Shown one piece after another: positions 24,596 through 32,833 of a DNA stretch of 64,000 nt (its first letter is position 1; each line of letters starts with the position of its first letter). This DNA comes from an uncultured Eubacteriales bacterium (lineage in GTDB: Bacteria; Bacillota; Clostridia; Christensenellales; CAG-138), in the NCBI GenBank assembly GCA_900545265.1, contig UQYI01000015.1:1-64000 (forward strand), written 5' to 3'. The notes beneath the pieces are model-generated. The model saw nothing but the letters and a program-made list of their open reading frames with translations, did no database searches and was not told the origin of the DNA. A program made the translations under genes and the position numbers.

Positions 24596-26296
24596 ATGAG
24601 AAAAAAGATCGTTTGCCGGAGCCTGTGTCTGCTGTTGTGCCTGCTGCTGTGCGCCTGCAGTGGAGCGGAAAGTGCTTCCGCTCATGGCCGTACACCATTT
24701 ACGCAGATGACGCTTTCAGGCGTGGGGCAGGAAGGGATACCGCGGCAGCTGGAGGCGCTGGAAGCCTATATCTCTTCCGGCGGAGAAAAAGAACTGGCCT
24801 TTCAACGATACGAAGCCCTGCTGAAAGCATATGAGACCCTGAAGGGGGAAGAGACGCTCCTGTATATTCGCCGGTGCCGGAATATGGAGGATGCCGCGGC
24901 CGCCGTAGCCTATGGAGCCATGGCGGATGATTCCTCCCGGGCAGGCGCACTGCTTACGGAGCTGGAGCAGCAGCTTATGGAACGCTGGCCGGAGGCCTTT
25001 GACCCGGCCTATATACAAAAAGTGCAGAGCACGGATCGACTGTGGAGCCGAAAGACTCAGTTCCTTCTGGAAAAGGAGCATCGTCTCTGCGAGGCCTACG
25101 AGAAACTGCGTACAGAGCTTACCGTAGAGTATCAGGGCAGAAGTTGGAGTTACCGGCAGCTGCGGGAGGCAGAGAATATTACTTTCCGAGAGTTTTTTGC
25201 CGTTTTGGAACTGTATGAATCCGCTTTTTACAGCCGGGCAGGAGAGATATACCTGCAGCTTCTGGCTCTTCGGAAGGAACAGGCGAAACTGCTGGGGTTC
25301 CCTTCCTATGCGCATTGGGCCTATGCCCGGTATAAGCGGGAATACAGTCCGGAACAGGCGCTGGAACTGAATCAGGCCGTAAAGGAATGCTTTGGCCCCC
25401 TGTATAAGACATACCGACGGCAGCTGGATGAGGAAATGGAGCATCTGGGCAGCGGCGTTTTTGACCGGGATACAGCCTTAAAAGAGATCAGACAGGCGCT
25501 GGATAAAACCGGCGTTTCCCAGGCCGGAGAAGCCTGGGACTATATGCTGACCTATGAACTGCTGGACGATGCTCCTTCACCTCATAAGCTGCAGGGAAGC
25601 TTTACCGCCTATCTGCAGGGGTATGAGTGCCCCTATCTGTTTACCCAATGGGAAAGCAGGGCAGCTTCCATATCCACGCTGCTTCATGAATTCGGTCATT
25701 TTCTGGCCTATTATGTCAACCCACAGGCTACTTATTATGAAGGCGGAGGACTGGATCTGGCAGAAGTGGATTCACAGGGCATGGAACTGCTGCTCTTTGA
25801 CCAGTATGAGGCGCTTTTCGGCTCCTATGCAGAACCTGCCCGAAGCCGGGCGCTGCTGGATGGGCTGTACGCCGTGCTGGCAGGGTTCATGGAGGATGAA
25901 TTTCAGCAGCGGGCACTGGAAATGGAAGTACCGACGGTGGAAAAGCTCAACAACCTGTACTTGAAACTGGCGGGGGAATACGGCCTGATCGAAGTGTTCC
26001 GCTACAGCGGCCGGGAATGGATGGATGTGAGCCATACCTTCAGCTTCCCATTTTACTATGTCAGCTATGGAGTCAGCATGCTGGGAGCCCTGTCCCTGTG
26101 GCAGAAAGAGCAGCGCCGCCCGGGCAGCGGCTGGCGGGCTTACGGAAAGCTTCTGCACCGCCGGGGAACATGGGATTTTTCCTACGTAATGGGGCGCTGC
26201 GGGACAGGAGATATTCTATCCCCCAAGGGCATAGAAACAGTGGCGGCGGGGGTGGAAGCATATTTGAAAGCTTGTGTTTTCAGGCAGGCGGCCTGA
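24596..26296 (+). CDS. M3-type oligoendopeptidase-like zinc metallopeptidase, predicted lipoprotein
   Basis: 566 aa. Signal MRKKIVCRSLCLLLCLLLCAC with a lipobox-like CAC. The zinc motif is His364-Glu365-x-x-His368 (LLHEFGHFL), with Glu390 in LAEVDSQGMELL as the likely third ligand, as in M3 thimet/OpdF-type peptidases. The helical N-terminal half fits a closed-cage oligopeptidase. Most M3 enzymes are cytosolic, so a lipid anchor is unusual. No Shine-Dalgarno precedes the ATG. A TATAGT lies 6 nt upstream, so the message may be leaderless. Divergent from ddl. Confidence 0.85.
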   Translation: MRKKIVCRSLCLLLCLLLCACSGAESASAHGRTPFTQMTLSGVGQEGIPRQLEALEAYISSGGEKELAFQRYEALLKAYETLKGEETLLYIRRCRNMEDAAAAVAYGAMADDSSRAGALLTELEQQLMERWPEAFDPAYIQKVQSTDRLWSRKTQFLLEKEHRLCEAYEKLRTELTVEYQGRSWSYRQLREAENITFREFFAVLELYESAFYSRAGEIYLQLLALRKEQAKLLGFPSYAHWAYARYKREYSPEQALELNQAVKECFGPLYKTYRRQLDEEMEHLGSGVFDRDTALKEIRQALDKTGVSQAGEAWDYMLTYELLDDAPSPHKLQGSFTAYLQGYECPYLFTQWESRAASISTLLHEFGHFLAYYVNPQATYYEGGGLDLAEVDSQGMELLLFDQYEALFGSYAEPARSRALLDGLYAVLAGFMEDEFQQRALEMEVPTVEKLNNLYLKLAGEYGLIEVFRYSGREWMDVSHTFSFPFYYVSYGVSMLGALSLWQKEQRRPGSGWRAYGKLLHRRGTWDFSYVMGRCGTGDILSPKGIETVAAGVEAYLKACVFRQAA

Positions 26297-26341
26297 AACT
26301 GCCGGAGAAAACATAACAAAGAAAAGCAAAGGAGAAAGTCC

Positions 26342-27628
26342 ATGGAAACTGTACGATATGGGGAACAGGGATATAAAGTGCTTTTGATGCAGCTGGGGTT
26401 GAAGCGAGCGGGACAGGATCTGGCACTGGACGGTATTTTTGGACGGGGGACGGCCCGGGCTTTGACTTCTTTTCAGCGGGAACAGGGGCTCTCTGCCGAT
26501 GGTATTGCCGGGAAGCTCACCTGGACGGCTTTGTATCCTTATCTGGCGGGGTATGTGTTCTATCAGGTGCGCCGGGGAGACAGCTTCTACTCTGTTGCCC
26601 AACGATACGGCACTACGGCGGCGGCGTTGGCGGTAGCCAATCCTCAGGCGGATCCTATGGATCTGCGGCCGGGCGCCATGCTTACGGTACCGTTGGGCTT
26701 TTCTCTGGTGACGGAGGAGATCCCCTACAGCCATATTCTTTGCGGCCTTATTCTCAAGGGACTGGAGAAACGCTATCCTTTCATCACTCTTACCACTATT
26801 GGCAGCAGCGTTATGGGGCGGCCGCTTTTGTGCGCCCGTATGGGCCGCGGGCGCCGGCAGGTGTTTTGCAACGCGGCTCATCATGCCAACGAATGGATCA
26901 CCACCCCGGTGCTGCTGAAGTTTTTGGAGGAGTATGCGTTCGCTTATGCGTTTGCCGCCGAAGGCACCGGAGAGGAAGCGGAAGCAAAAGATATGTATGC
27001 AAAAGCCACGGCATGGTTGGTGCCAATGGTAAATCCGGACGGAGTGGATCTGGTCACGGGGGCTTTGCCGGAGGAAGACAGTTACTATAAGCAGGCGGAA
27101 GGCCTTGCTTCCTATTATCCGGGAATCCCATTTCCTTCCGGATGGAAAGCCAATATCAGCGGTACGGATCTCAATCTGCAATACCCGGCGGGCTGGGAAG
27201 AAGCCCAAAGGATCAAGTATGCCCAGGGCTTTGTGCGCCCCGGCCCCAGAGACTATGTGGGGCCATCTCCGCTGTCTGCACCGGAGAGCCGGGCCGTAGC
27301 GGATTTTACCCGAAAGAATGTTTTTGACAGAACCCTGTCTTATCATACCCAGGGCCAGGTGTTGTATTGGCAGTATAAAGATATTTATGTTTCCGGAGCG
27401 GAGGCGCTGACCGAACGGTATGCGGAAGTATCCGGCTATACCATGGAACAGGTGCCGGAGGAAAGCTCCAATGCCGGCTATAAGGACTGGTTTATAGATA
27501 CCTATCGGAAGCCCGGCTGCACCGTGGAAGCGGGAAAGGGAATGAACCCGCTGCCGCTTTCGCAATTTCCGGAAATATACAGGGCTAACCGACGCATTCT
27601 GGTGGAAGCCATGCTGTATGAGCCGTGA
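26342..27628 (+). CDS. Peptidoglycan peptidase: PG-binding domain, LysM and M14 zinc carboxypeptidase
   Basis: 428 aa. Residues about 1-65 form a peptidoglycan-binding domain (GIFGRGTARALTSFQREQGL). About 75-120 is a LysM motif (YQVRRGDSFYSVAQRYGT). The rest is an M14 carboxypeptidase with zinc ligands His181-x-x-Glu184 (HANEW) and a later His (SYHTQGQVLYW); the catalytic Glu is in CTVEAGKG. This architecture matches gamma-D-glutamyl-meso-diaminopimelate peptidase I of sporulating Bacillota. No signal peptide is visible, suggesting action in the mother cell or release by lysis. AAAGGAG precedes the ATG. Confidence 0.92.
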   Translation: METVRYGEQGYKVLLMQLGLKRAGQDLALDGIFGRGTARALTSFQREQGLSADGIAGKLTWTALYPYLAGYVFYQVRRGDSFYSVAQRYGTTAAALAVANPQADPMDLRPGAMLTVPLGFSLVTEEIPYSHILCGLILKGLEKRYPFITLTTIGSSVMGRPLLCARMGRGRRQVFCNAAHHANEWITTPVLLKFLEEYAFAYAFAAEGTGEEAEAKDMYAKATAWLVPMVNPDGVDLVTGALPEEDSYYKQAEGLASYYPGIPFPSGWKANISGTDLNLQYPAGWEEAQRIKYAQGFVRPGPRDYVGPSPLSAPESRAVADFTRKNVFDRTLSYHTQGQVLYWQYKDIYVSGAEALTERYAEVSGYTMEQVPEESSNAGYKDWFIDTYRKPGCTVEAGKGMNPLPLSQFPEIYRANRRILVEAMLYEP

Positions 27629-27704
27629 AAAAAGATAAAAAATCCCCGTTGGAGGGGACATCCTCCGTTGCCAGAGGTACGGCGGGGTGATATACTACAT
27701 AAAT

Positions 27705-29315
27705 ATGAGCAAAAACGAAAAGTCTTCTTTTGTCCTGGGTGCGGCCATTCTGGGGGCGGCGGGGATCCTGTGTAAGGTCATCGGCGTATTGATCCGCATC
27801 TGGGCCTATAACATCCTGCATGTGGAGGGCATGGTCTATTATGAGGCCGTGTTCCCCTTTTATTCCTGGCTGCTGATCGTTTCCTCCTCCGGGGTGCCCA
27901 CGGCCATCTCCCGGATGGTCTCCGAGCGCACTGCCCGGGGGGATTGGGCAGGGGCCCGGCTGGTGCTGCACCGGTCTTTGGCGCTGCTGAGCGCCATCGG
28001 CCTTGTTACCACCGCCGTGCTTTTCTTTGGAGCGGAGTGGTTCTCCGTACATTTTATCGGCAAGGATGCCACCTATGTGCTGCCCTTCCGGGCACTGGCG
28101 CCGGCGCTGTTCTTCGTTTCAGTTATGTGCGCTTACCGGGGGTATCTGCAGGGAATGCAGCATATGACCGGTACAGGACTTTCACAGATTGCCGAGCAGG
28201 TGGTCAAATGCGCCGTAGGGCTGGTGCTTGCCCGGCTTTGGATCCCCAAAGGGCCTCAATATGGGGCGGCGGGGCTGCTGCTGGGTGTTACGGTTTCCGA
28301 AGCCATGGCACTGGGGGTAGTCATGGCATTCCGCTTTAAAAATCGGAAGCTGTACATGCCCCGGGGAGCCAGAAAAAAGCCGAAAAGATCCAGGCACATT
28401 CTTTCCACCCTTATGCGCATTGCCATCCCCATTACGCTGGGGGCTTCCATTATTCCCCTGACGGGCATTCTGGATGTGAAAATGATTTTCTCCCTTATGG
28501 GAAAGTATATGGACGAAGCCGCCGTGAACCAGGCTTATGTGGCTTTGAGCAGCAATGTGCGTTCCCTTATCAATCTGCCGGCTTCTTTGACCACTGCGCT
28601 TGCCATGTCTCTGGTACCGGCCATTTCTGCGGCCCGGTCTTCTCATGACGAAGCGGGGGTCCGCCGGGCTGCCGGGCTGGGACTGAAGTTATCCATGGTT
28701 ATCGGGCTTCCCTGTGCTGCCGGACTGTTTGTATTGGGCGGGCCGGTGATCCGGAGGCTCTTCCGTTCCATTACCAGCGAATCTCTGGCCATTGCTGCCA
28801 GGATCATGCGGGTAGCGTCCCTGACGGTGGTATTTATCTCTCTGGTGCAGACGGTCACAGGGGCTCTGCAGGGTATTGGCCGGCATCGTGTTCCTGTGTA
28901 TACCCTGCTGCTGGGGGGCGTGGCCAAGGTGGTTTCCAATTACTTTCTGCTTTCGATCCCTTCTTTGAACATATTGGGTGCTTCTATTTCCAATGTGATC
29001 TGCTATGCCGTAGCGGGCATACTGGATACTGTAGTGCTGCTGCGGCGCACGGGCATGAAACCGGAGCCGGTGAATACCTTCTTCAAGCCCTTGTATGCAT
29101 CCGCTCTGATGGGAGCCAGCGTATATTTACTGTACAATCTGTTCAGCTATATTCATCCGGGCTCCATAGCCACCCTGCTGGCGGTGCTGCTGGGCATGCT
29201 TCTGTACGGAGCGCTGGTATTGATCCTCAGGATGTTTACAGCGGAGGAACTGACCTATATCCCCGGTGGACGCAGGCTTCTGGCCAGCGCCCGAATGAGA
29301 AAACTTGTGAGGTGA
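27705..29315 (+). CDS. Polysaccharide/lipid flippase of the MOP superfamily (SpoVB/MurJ-like)
   Basis: 536 aa with about 14 hydrophobic segments. FPFYSWLLIVSSSGVPTAISRMVSE, RGYLQGMQHM and the NLPASLTTALAMSLVPAISAA stretch are typical of the SpoVB branch. SpoVB-type proteins move lipid-linked peptidoglycan precursors during spore cortex synthesis or vegetative growth. ATG 27705 is chosen over GTG 27687. It follows the M14 peptidase by 76 nt. Whether it is the sporulation copy or a MurJ substitute cannot be told. Confidence 0.88.
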   Translation: MSKNEKSSFVLGAAILGAAGILCKVIGVLIRIWAYNILHVEGMVYYEAVFPFYSWLLIVSSSGVPTAISRMVSERTARGDWAGARLVLHRSLALLSAIGLVTTAVLFFGAEWFSVHFIGKDATYVLPFRALAPALFFVSVMCAYRGYLQGMQHMTGTGLSQIAEQVVKCAVGLVLARLWIPKGPQYGAAGLLLGVTVSEAMALGVVMAFRFKNRKLYMPRGARKKPKRSRHILSTLMRIAIPITLGASIIPLTGILDVKMIFSLMGKYMDEAAVNQAYVALSSNVRSLINLPASLTTALAMSLVPAISAARSSHDEAGVRRAAGLGLKLSMVIGLPCAAGLFVLGGPVIRRLFRSITSESLAIAARIMRVASLTVVFISLVQTVTGALQGIGRHRVPVYTLLLGGVAKVVSNYFLLSIPSLNILGASISNVICYAVAGILDTVVLLRRTGMKPEPVNTFFKPLYASALMGASVYLLYNLFSYIHPGSIATLLAVLLGMLLYGALVLILRMFTAEELTYIPGGRRLLASARMRKLVR

Positions 29316-29319
29316 TTCC

Positions 29320-30738
29320 ATGTCAAAACTGATCATTGCGCCGCTTTCCACGCCCCAAACCATGACCAGGGCCGCCTGGCAGGCGATCCAGGGGGCGGAC
29401 AGGCTTTTTTTGCAAACGACCCGGCATCCCAGCGCCGCACCTGTGCTGGAAGCAGGGCTGACGTTTATATCTATGGACGATCTGTATGAACAGGCGGAGG
29501 ATTTTGATGTACTCAATCTTTCCATTGCCCAAAGGCTTACGGAGGGGGCGGGCGGTGTCTATGCCGTCATGGGCGGCGGCTGCGGTGCGCAGCTGCCTGC
29601 CATAGAAAAAGCCTGCCGGGAAAAAGGGATGGAACTGAAGCTGCTGGGGGGCGTGAGCTTTATACAGGCGGCCTTCCCGGAAGCACAGGAAGGCGTGTTC
29701 GTTCATGCCAACGGTTTGCAGGAAAGACCTGATACGGATCTGCCCTTGTTTATAGATGAACTGGACAGTTTGCTGCTGGCAGGGGAAGTAAAGAACCGGC
29801 TGCAGGAGTTTTACCCGGATGAATGGCCAGTGACGCTGGCGGTTCAGTCTCACGATGGGGCATATGAACACATGCAGATTCCGCTGTATGCGCTGGACAG
29901 GCAGAAAGGATACTTTTCTTCCACGGTGGTTATGCTTCCGCCGCTGCCCTTTGAAAAGAAAAACCGGTATGGATATATGGACGCCCTTCGGGTGCTCCGG
30001 CGGCTGCGGGCTCCCGGCGGATGTCCCTGGGACAGGGAACAGACCCACGAAAGCCTGCGTCTGGCCCTGCGGGAGGAATGTTATGAGCTTATGGATGCCA
30101 TCCGGGAAGCGGACGACGTCCATGTGGTAGAAGAACTGGGAGATGTGCTCATGCTGGTGCTGTTCCACAGCCTGCTGGGAGAGGAGACCGGGGACTATAC
30201 GGATCTGGATGTGACTACCGGACTGGTGCAGAAGCTCATTTACCGGCATCCTCATGTGTTTGCAGGAGGGACCGCAAAAGATTCTCAGGAGGTGCTTGCC
30301 AACTGGGATGTATTAAAGCGGGCGGAAAAGGGACAGACTACTTATACAGACACCCTCAAAAGCGTGCCAAGAAGCTTTCCGGCTCTGCTGCGGGGCCAGA
30401 AGATCCAGGCAAAGGCCAGAAAGGCCGGGTTTGACTATGCGGATGCCCGGGAAGCTTTTTTCAAGATCCCGGAGGAAACGGCAGAACTCAAAGAGGCCAT
30501 GGAAAAGGGAGAACAGGTGCAGAAGGAGATGGGCGATCTGTTCTTTGCCTGTATCAACGTATGCCGTCTGCTGGGGATGGACTGCGAGGAGACGGCTCAG
30601 CTGGCCGGGGACAAGTTCATCCGCCGGTTTGAAAAGATGGAGCAGCTGGCCCGGCAATCCGGCCGGGAGCTGGAAACCCTCTCGCTGCCGGAACAGGATG
30701 CCCTGTGGGAAAATGCAAAGGCTTTGGAGAAAATCTGA
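29320..30738 (+). CDS. yabN: Tetrapyrrole methylase-like/MazG fusion protein (YabN)
   Basis: 472 aa in two parts. Residues about 1-220 resemble the SAM-dependent tetrapyrrole methylase fold (LSTPQTMTRAAWQAI, AVMGGGCGAQLP). About 225-472 is a full MazG NTP pyrophosphohydrolase with two MazG repeats (CPWDREQTHESLRLALREECYE; EEVGD-like EELGDVLM and KEMGDLFFACINV). MazG cleaves aberrant NTPs. The fusion is the Bacillota YabN form, usually near the flippase gene seen here 4 nt upstream. The methylase-like half has no known reaction. Confidence 0.93.
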   Translation: MSKLIIAPLSTPQTMTRAAWQAIQGADRLFLQTTRHPSAAPVLEAGLTFISMDDLYEQAEDFDVLNLSIAQRLTEGAGGVYAVMGGGCGAQLPAIEKACREKGMELKLLGGVSFIQAAFPEAQEGVFVHANGLQERPDTDLPLFIDELDSLLLAGEVKNRLQEFYPDEWPVTLAVQSHDGAYEHMQIPLYALDRQKGYFSSTVVMLPPLPFEKKNRYGYMDALRVLRRLRAPGGCPWDREQTHESLRLALREECYELMDAIREADDVHVVEELGDVLMLVLFHSLLGEETGDYTDLDVTTGLVQKLIYRHPHVFAGGTAKDSQEVLANWDVLKRAEKGQTTYTDTLKSVPRSFPALLRGQKIQAKARKAGFDYADAREAFFKIPEETAELKEAMEKGEQVQKEMGDLFFACINVCRLLGMDCEETAQLAGDKFIRRFEKMEQLARQSGRELETLSLPEQDALWENAKALEKI

Positions 30739-30756
30739 AAAATAACCGAAAAGTAC

Positions 30757-30785
30757 TTGATTTTGAAGGCACGGACTGCTACAAT
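30757..30785 (+). promoter_or_regulatory. Promoter of hup
   Basis: TTGATT at 30757-30762, 17-bp spacer, TACAAT at 30780-30785. Confidence 0.8.
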
Positions 30786-30834
30786 AAATCCCGTTCGCAA
30801 AATTTGCAAAAAATATCTGATCTGGAGGAAACTC

Positions 30835-31107
30835 ATGAATAAAGCAGAATTGATCGCCGCCGTCGCAGAAAAGACCAACCTCTCCCGCAAGGATGTGGAC
30901 AATGTCGTCAACACCATGCTGGACACCATCATGGATACCCTTCGCAGCGGTGATAAAGTATCTCTGGTTGGCTTTGGCTCCTTCGAAGCCAAAGAGCGTC
31001 CCGCTCGCAAGGGCCACAATCCCATGACCGGCGAAGTCATCGACATCAAGGCTTCCAAGGCTCCCTCTTTCAAGCCCGGCAAGTCCCTGAAGGAGACCCT
31101 GAACTAA
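30835..31107 (+). CDS. hup: HU family DNA-binding protein
   Basis: 90 aa. It begins MNKAELIAAVAEK and has the beta-arm core GFGSFEAKERPARKGHNP and KPGKSLK near the end, the classic HBsu-like sequence. HU bends and compacts DNA as a dimer. ATG 30835 is preceded by GGAGG. It has its own promoter and terminator and is probably highly expressed. The yabN-hup order is common in Bacillota. Confidence 0.97.
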   Translation: MNKAELIAAVAEKTNLSRKDVDNVVNTMLDTIMDTLRSGDKVSLVGFGSFEAKERPARKGHNPMTGEVIDIKASKAPSFKPGKSLKETLN

Positions 31108-31146
31108 GGCAGCCGCTTTATTCGGTTTCATAAAACACAGTTTATA

Positions 31147-31175
31147 AAAAAGAGACGGTACTCCGTCTCTTTTTT
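31147..31175 (+). terminator. Terminator of hup
   Basis: AAAAAGAGACGG-tact-CCGTCTCTTTTTT. Its A-rich left arm also gives T-residues on the minus strand, so it may end the converging gene as well. Confidence 0.93.
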
Positions 31176-31196
31176 ATGCGATGGCGGCAGTGGAGG

Positions 31197-31802
31197 CTAT
31201 CCTTCCGGTGCCATGGAAAAGGTCAGGGTGCGGATATATCCCTTATCTGTGGAAGCAAAGGAAAATGCCCATCCTCCGCCGGTATAAGCGGCAGTGCGTT
31301 CCTTCTCCAGACAGGAAAGGAGCTTTTTTTCGCTGGTGCTTTTTTGCGTGGAGCGCATGGAAACGGAAGCTTCCAGCGCACTGAACAACGCTCGGTAGAC
31401 GCCTTTGACAATGGTCTTATCCTGCTCGGCGGCGGTCAGATACCGTTGGTAGTTGGGCGTGTTCTCCAAACCGGCCAGATCCCCCACACATTCCATTTCA
31501 TAAGAAAGGGAGCGCAGAATGCCTCCTTCCCCTTCTTCCAAACGCAGTGTTCCGGCAGGAATGGTCGCTGCATACAGCAGGGTGCCGTCGGTTTTCAAGG
31601 CAAAGCCGCTGAGCGCAAGATAATTTTCTGCCGCCTGTCTGGTAAAAGGGACGGCCGGAGGCGGTGCATTCTCTCTGCCGGAGGCGGCGGCCTGTTCTTC
31701 ACGGGGAGAAAGAAAGCTGAGCAGCAAAAACAGCAGGCATAACAAAAGAGGAATCAGGTATCTCAGCCCCCGCTGGAGCATTTTCCTGCTTCCTCTATCC
31801 AT
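31197..31802 (-). CDS. Secreted or membrane-anchored protein of unknown function
   Basis: 201 aa from ATG 31802; an alternative ATG 7 codons on has AGGAA before it. One hydrophobic segment at about 13-31 (LIPLLLCLLFLLLSFLS) acts as an anchor or signal; there is no lipobox cysteine. The remaining 160 residues look like an extracytoplasmic domain with no motif I know. It starts 4 nt after the E2-like gene, so the two form an operon. Confidence 0.6.
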   Translation of the reverse strand: MDRGSRKMLQRGLRYLIPLLLCLLFLLLSFLSPREEQAAASGRENAPPPAVPFTRQAAENYLALSGFALKTDGTLLYAATIPAGTLRLEEGEGGILRSLSYEMECVGDLAGLENTPNYQRYLTAAEQDKTIVKGVYRALFSALEASVSMRSTQKSTSEKKLLSCLEKERTAAYTGGGWAFSFASTDKGYIRTLTFSMAPEG

Positions 31803-31806
31803 GGGA

Positions 31807-32706
31807 TCAGTCTATATCCGGGACGATGCTTTCTACAGGCTCGTCCAGAATGTAAGGGTTCTTAAAGTAGCTCCGCATGAGTTTGAAGGCGGAGGCATAA
31901 TAAAACCCGTCACAGATGCGTTCGTCTGTGACTACGGTGTAGTCCACATACTTGCGTTCGGCTACGGAACCGTCCTTGCGCAGTTCATATTGCTTGCGCT
32001 TTGCTCCAAAGGCCACAAAGATGGGGATGTTGCCGAAGTTGTACAGGTGGTGGTAAATGGGAGGGATCCCCAGCGAACCCATGGAGGTAATAAAGAACGA
32101 AGCGTGGAAGGGGCTCAGCTTGGTCAACTTTCGGGGCAGCAGGCCAAAATAGTCCAGAAGATTGAGCAGCCATACCACAAACTTCAGAAAAACACCGGGG
32201 ATGGAGCTGATAAACTTGGCCAGATCATCAAAACCACTGTCCAGATCCTGCGCACCCTTGTTGGCCGAAACCAATGCGTTCATCTTTTCGTATACCTCGT
32301 TGGCGGTATCCCGGGCGGAAAGAAAAGCCTTGACGCAGGTATCCGGCGCTTCGTTGGTCATCTCCTTTTTTACGACCAGAGAAACTTCTATATGCTCGTC
32401 CCGGGCATATACATGCTGCCCGGAAAGAAAACGGTTAATGGCAGGCCGCTGGGATACGGCCCGAACGTAGGCGGCAATGATCACATGCATGATCCCGAAG
32501 CCGGTAAGCCCCTCTTTTCGCTTTTTGCGGATGTATTTCTCTATTTCGGTGATTTCGATGGCGTCTTTGAAATAGTTGCTGGCTGCAGCCCGGGTGGGCA
32601 TGATATATGGGGAAACCTGAGCCATAGGGGGCAGGGTGCGCACCAGGCGGCCGTCGCTGCGATCCCCCAGACGGCGCTTTCGTTTTGCTTGTTCTTTTTG
32701 TTCCAT
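31807..32706 (-). CDS. Stand-alone 2-oxoacid dehydrogenase E2-like acyltransferase domain lacking the catalytic His
   Basis: 299 aa from ATG 32706 (TGAGGA about 6 nt upstream). The sequence from YFKDAIEITEIEKYI to PNPxV-like positions fits the chloramphenicol-acetyltransferase/E2 fold. There is no lipoyl or subunit-binding domain. The active-site motif, normally D-H-R-x-x-D-G, reads D261-E-R-I-C-D266-G: the His is Glu262 while the Asp and Gly remain. Transacylation by the usual mechanism is therefore unlikely. Other members of this stand-alone group occur in Clostridia without pyruvate dehydrogenase genes nearby. Role unknown. Confidence 0.75.
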   Translation of the reverse strand: MEQKEQAKRKRRLGDRSDGRLVRTLPPMAQVSPYIMPTRAAASNYFKDAIEITEIEKYIRKKRKEGLTGFGIMHVIIAAYVRAVSQRPAINRFLSGQHVYARDEHIEVSLVVKKEMTNEAPDTCVKAFLSARDTANEVYEKMNALVSANKGAQDLDSGFDDLAKFISSIPGVFLKFVVWLLNLLDYFGLLPRKLTKLSPFHASFFITSMGSLGIPPIYHHLYNFGNIPIFVAFGAKRKQYELRKDGSVAERKYVDYTVVTDERICDGFYYASAFKLMRSYFKNPYILDEPVESIVPDID

Positions 32707-32735
32707 ATCTGTCCTCAATTCAAACTTATGCATTC

Positions 32736-32763
32736 AGTATACCAGAAAACCGGGATATTGCAA
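32736..32763 (-). promoter_or_regulatory. Promoter of the E2-like gene
   Basis: TTGCAA at 32763-32758, 16-bp spacer, TATACT at 32741-32736 on the minus strand. Confidence 0.65.
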
Positions 32764-32833
32764 TGAAAATTGCGGCAGAATGTGGTATACTGTCTTATAA
32801 TATCCTTAAATGTGCTTTTCAGAGAGGTTATCC

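Noticed and set aside
27635..27660. Hairpin TCCCC/GGGGA with a T-run on the minus strand after the M14 gene
   Set aside because: It would terminate minus-strand transcription, but no minus gene lies upstream. Weak stem on the plus strand.
26216..27661. Minus-strand frame opposite the M14 peptidase
   Set aside because: Shadow; the plus strand has PG-binding, LysM and M14 motifs.
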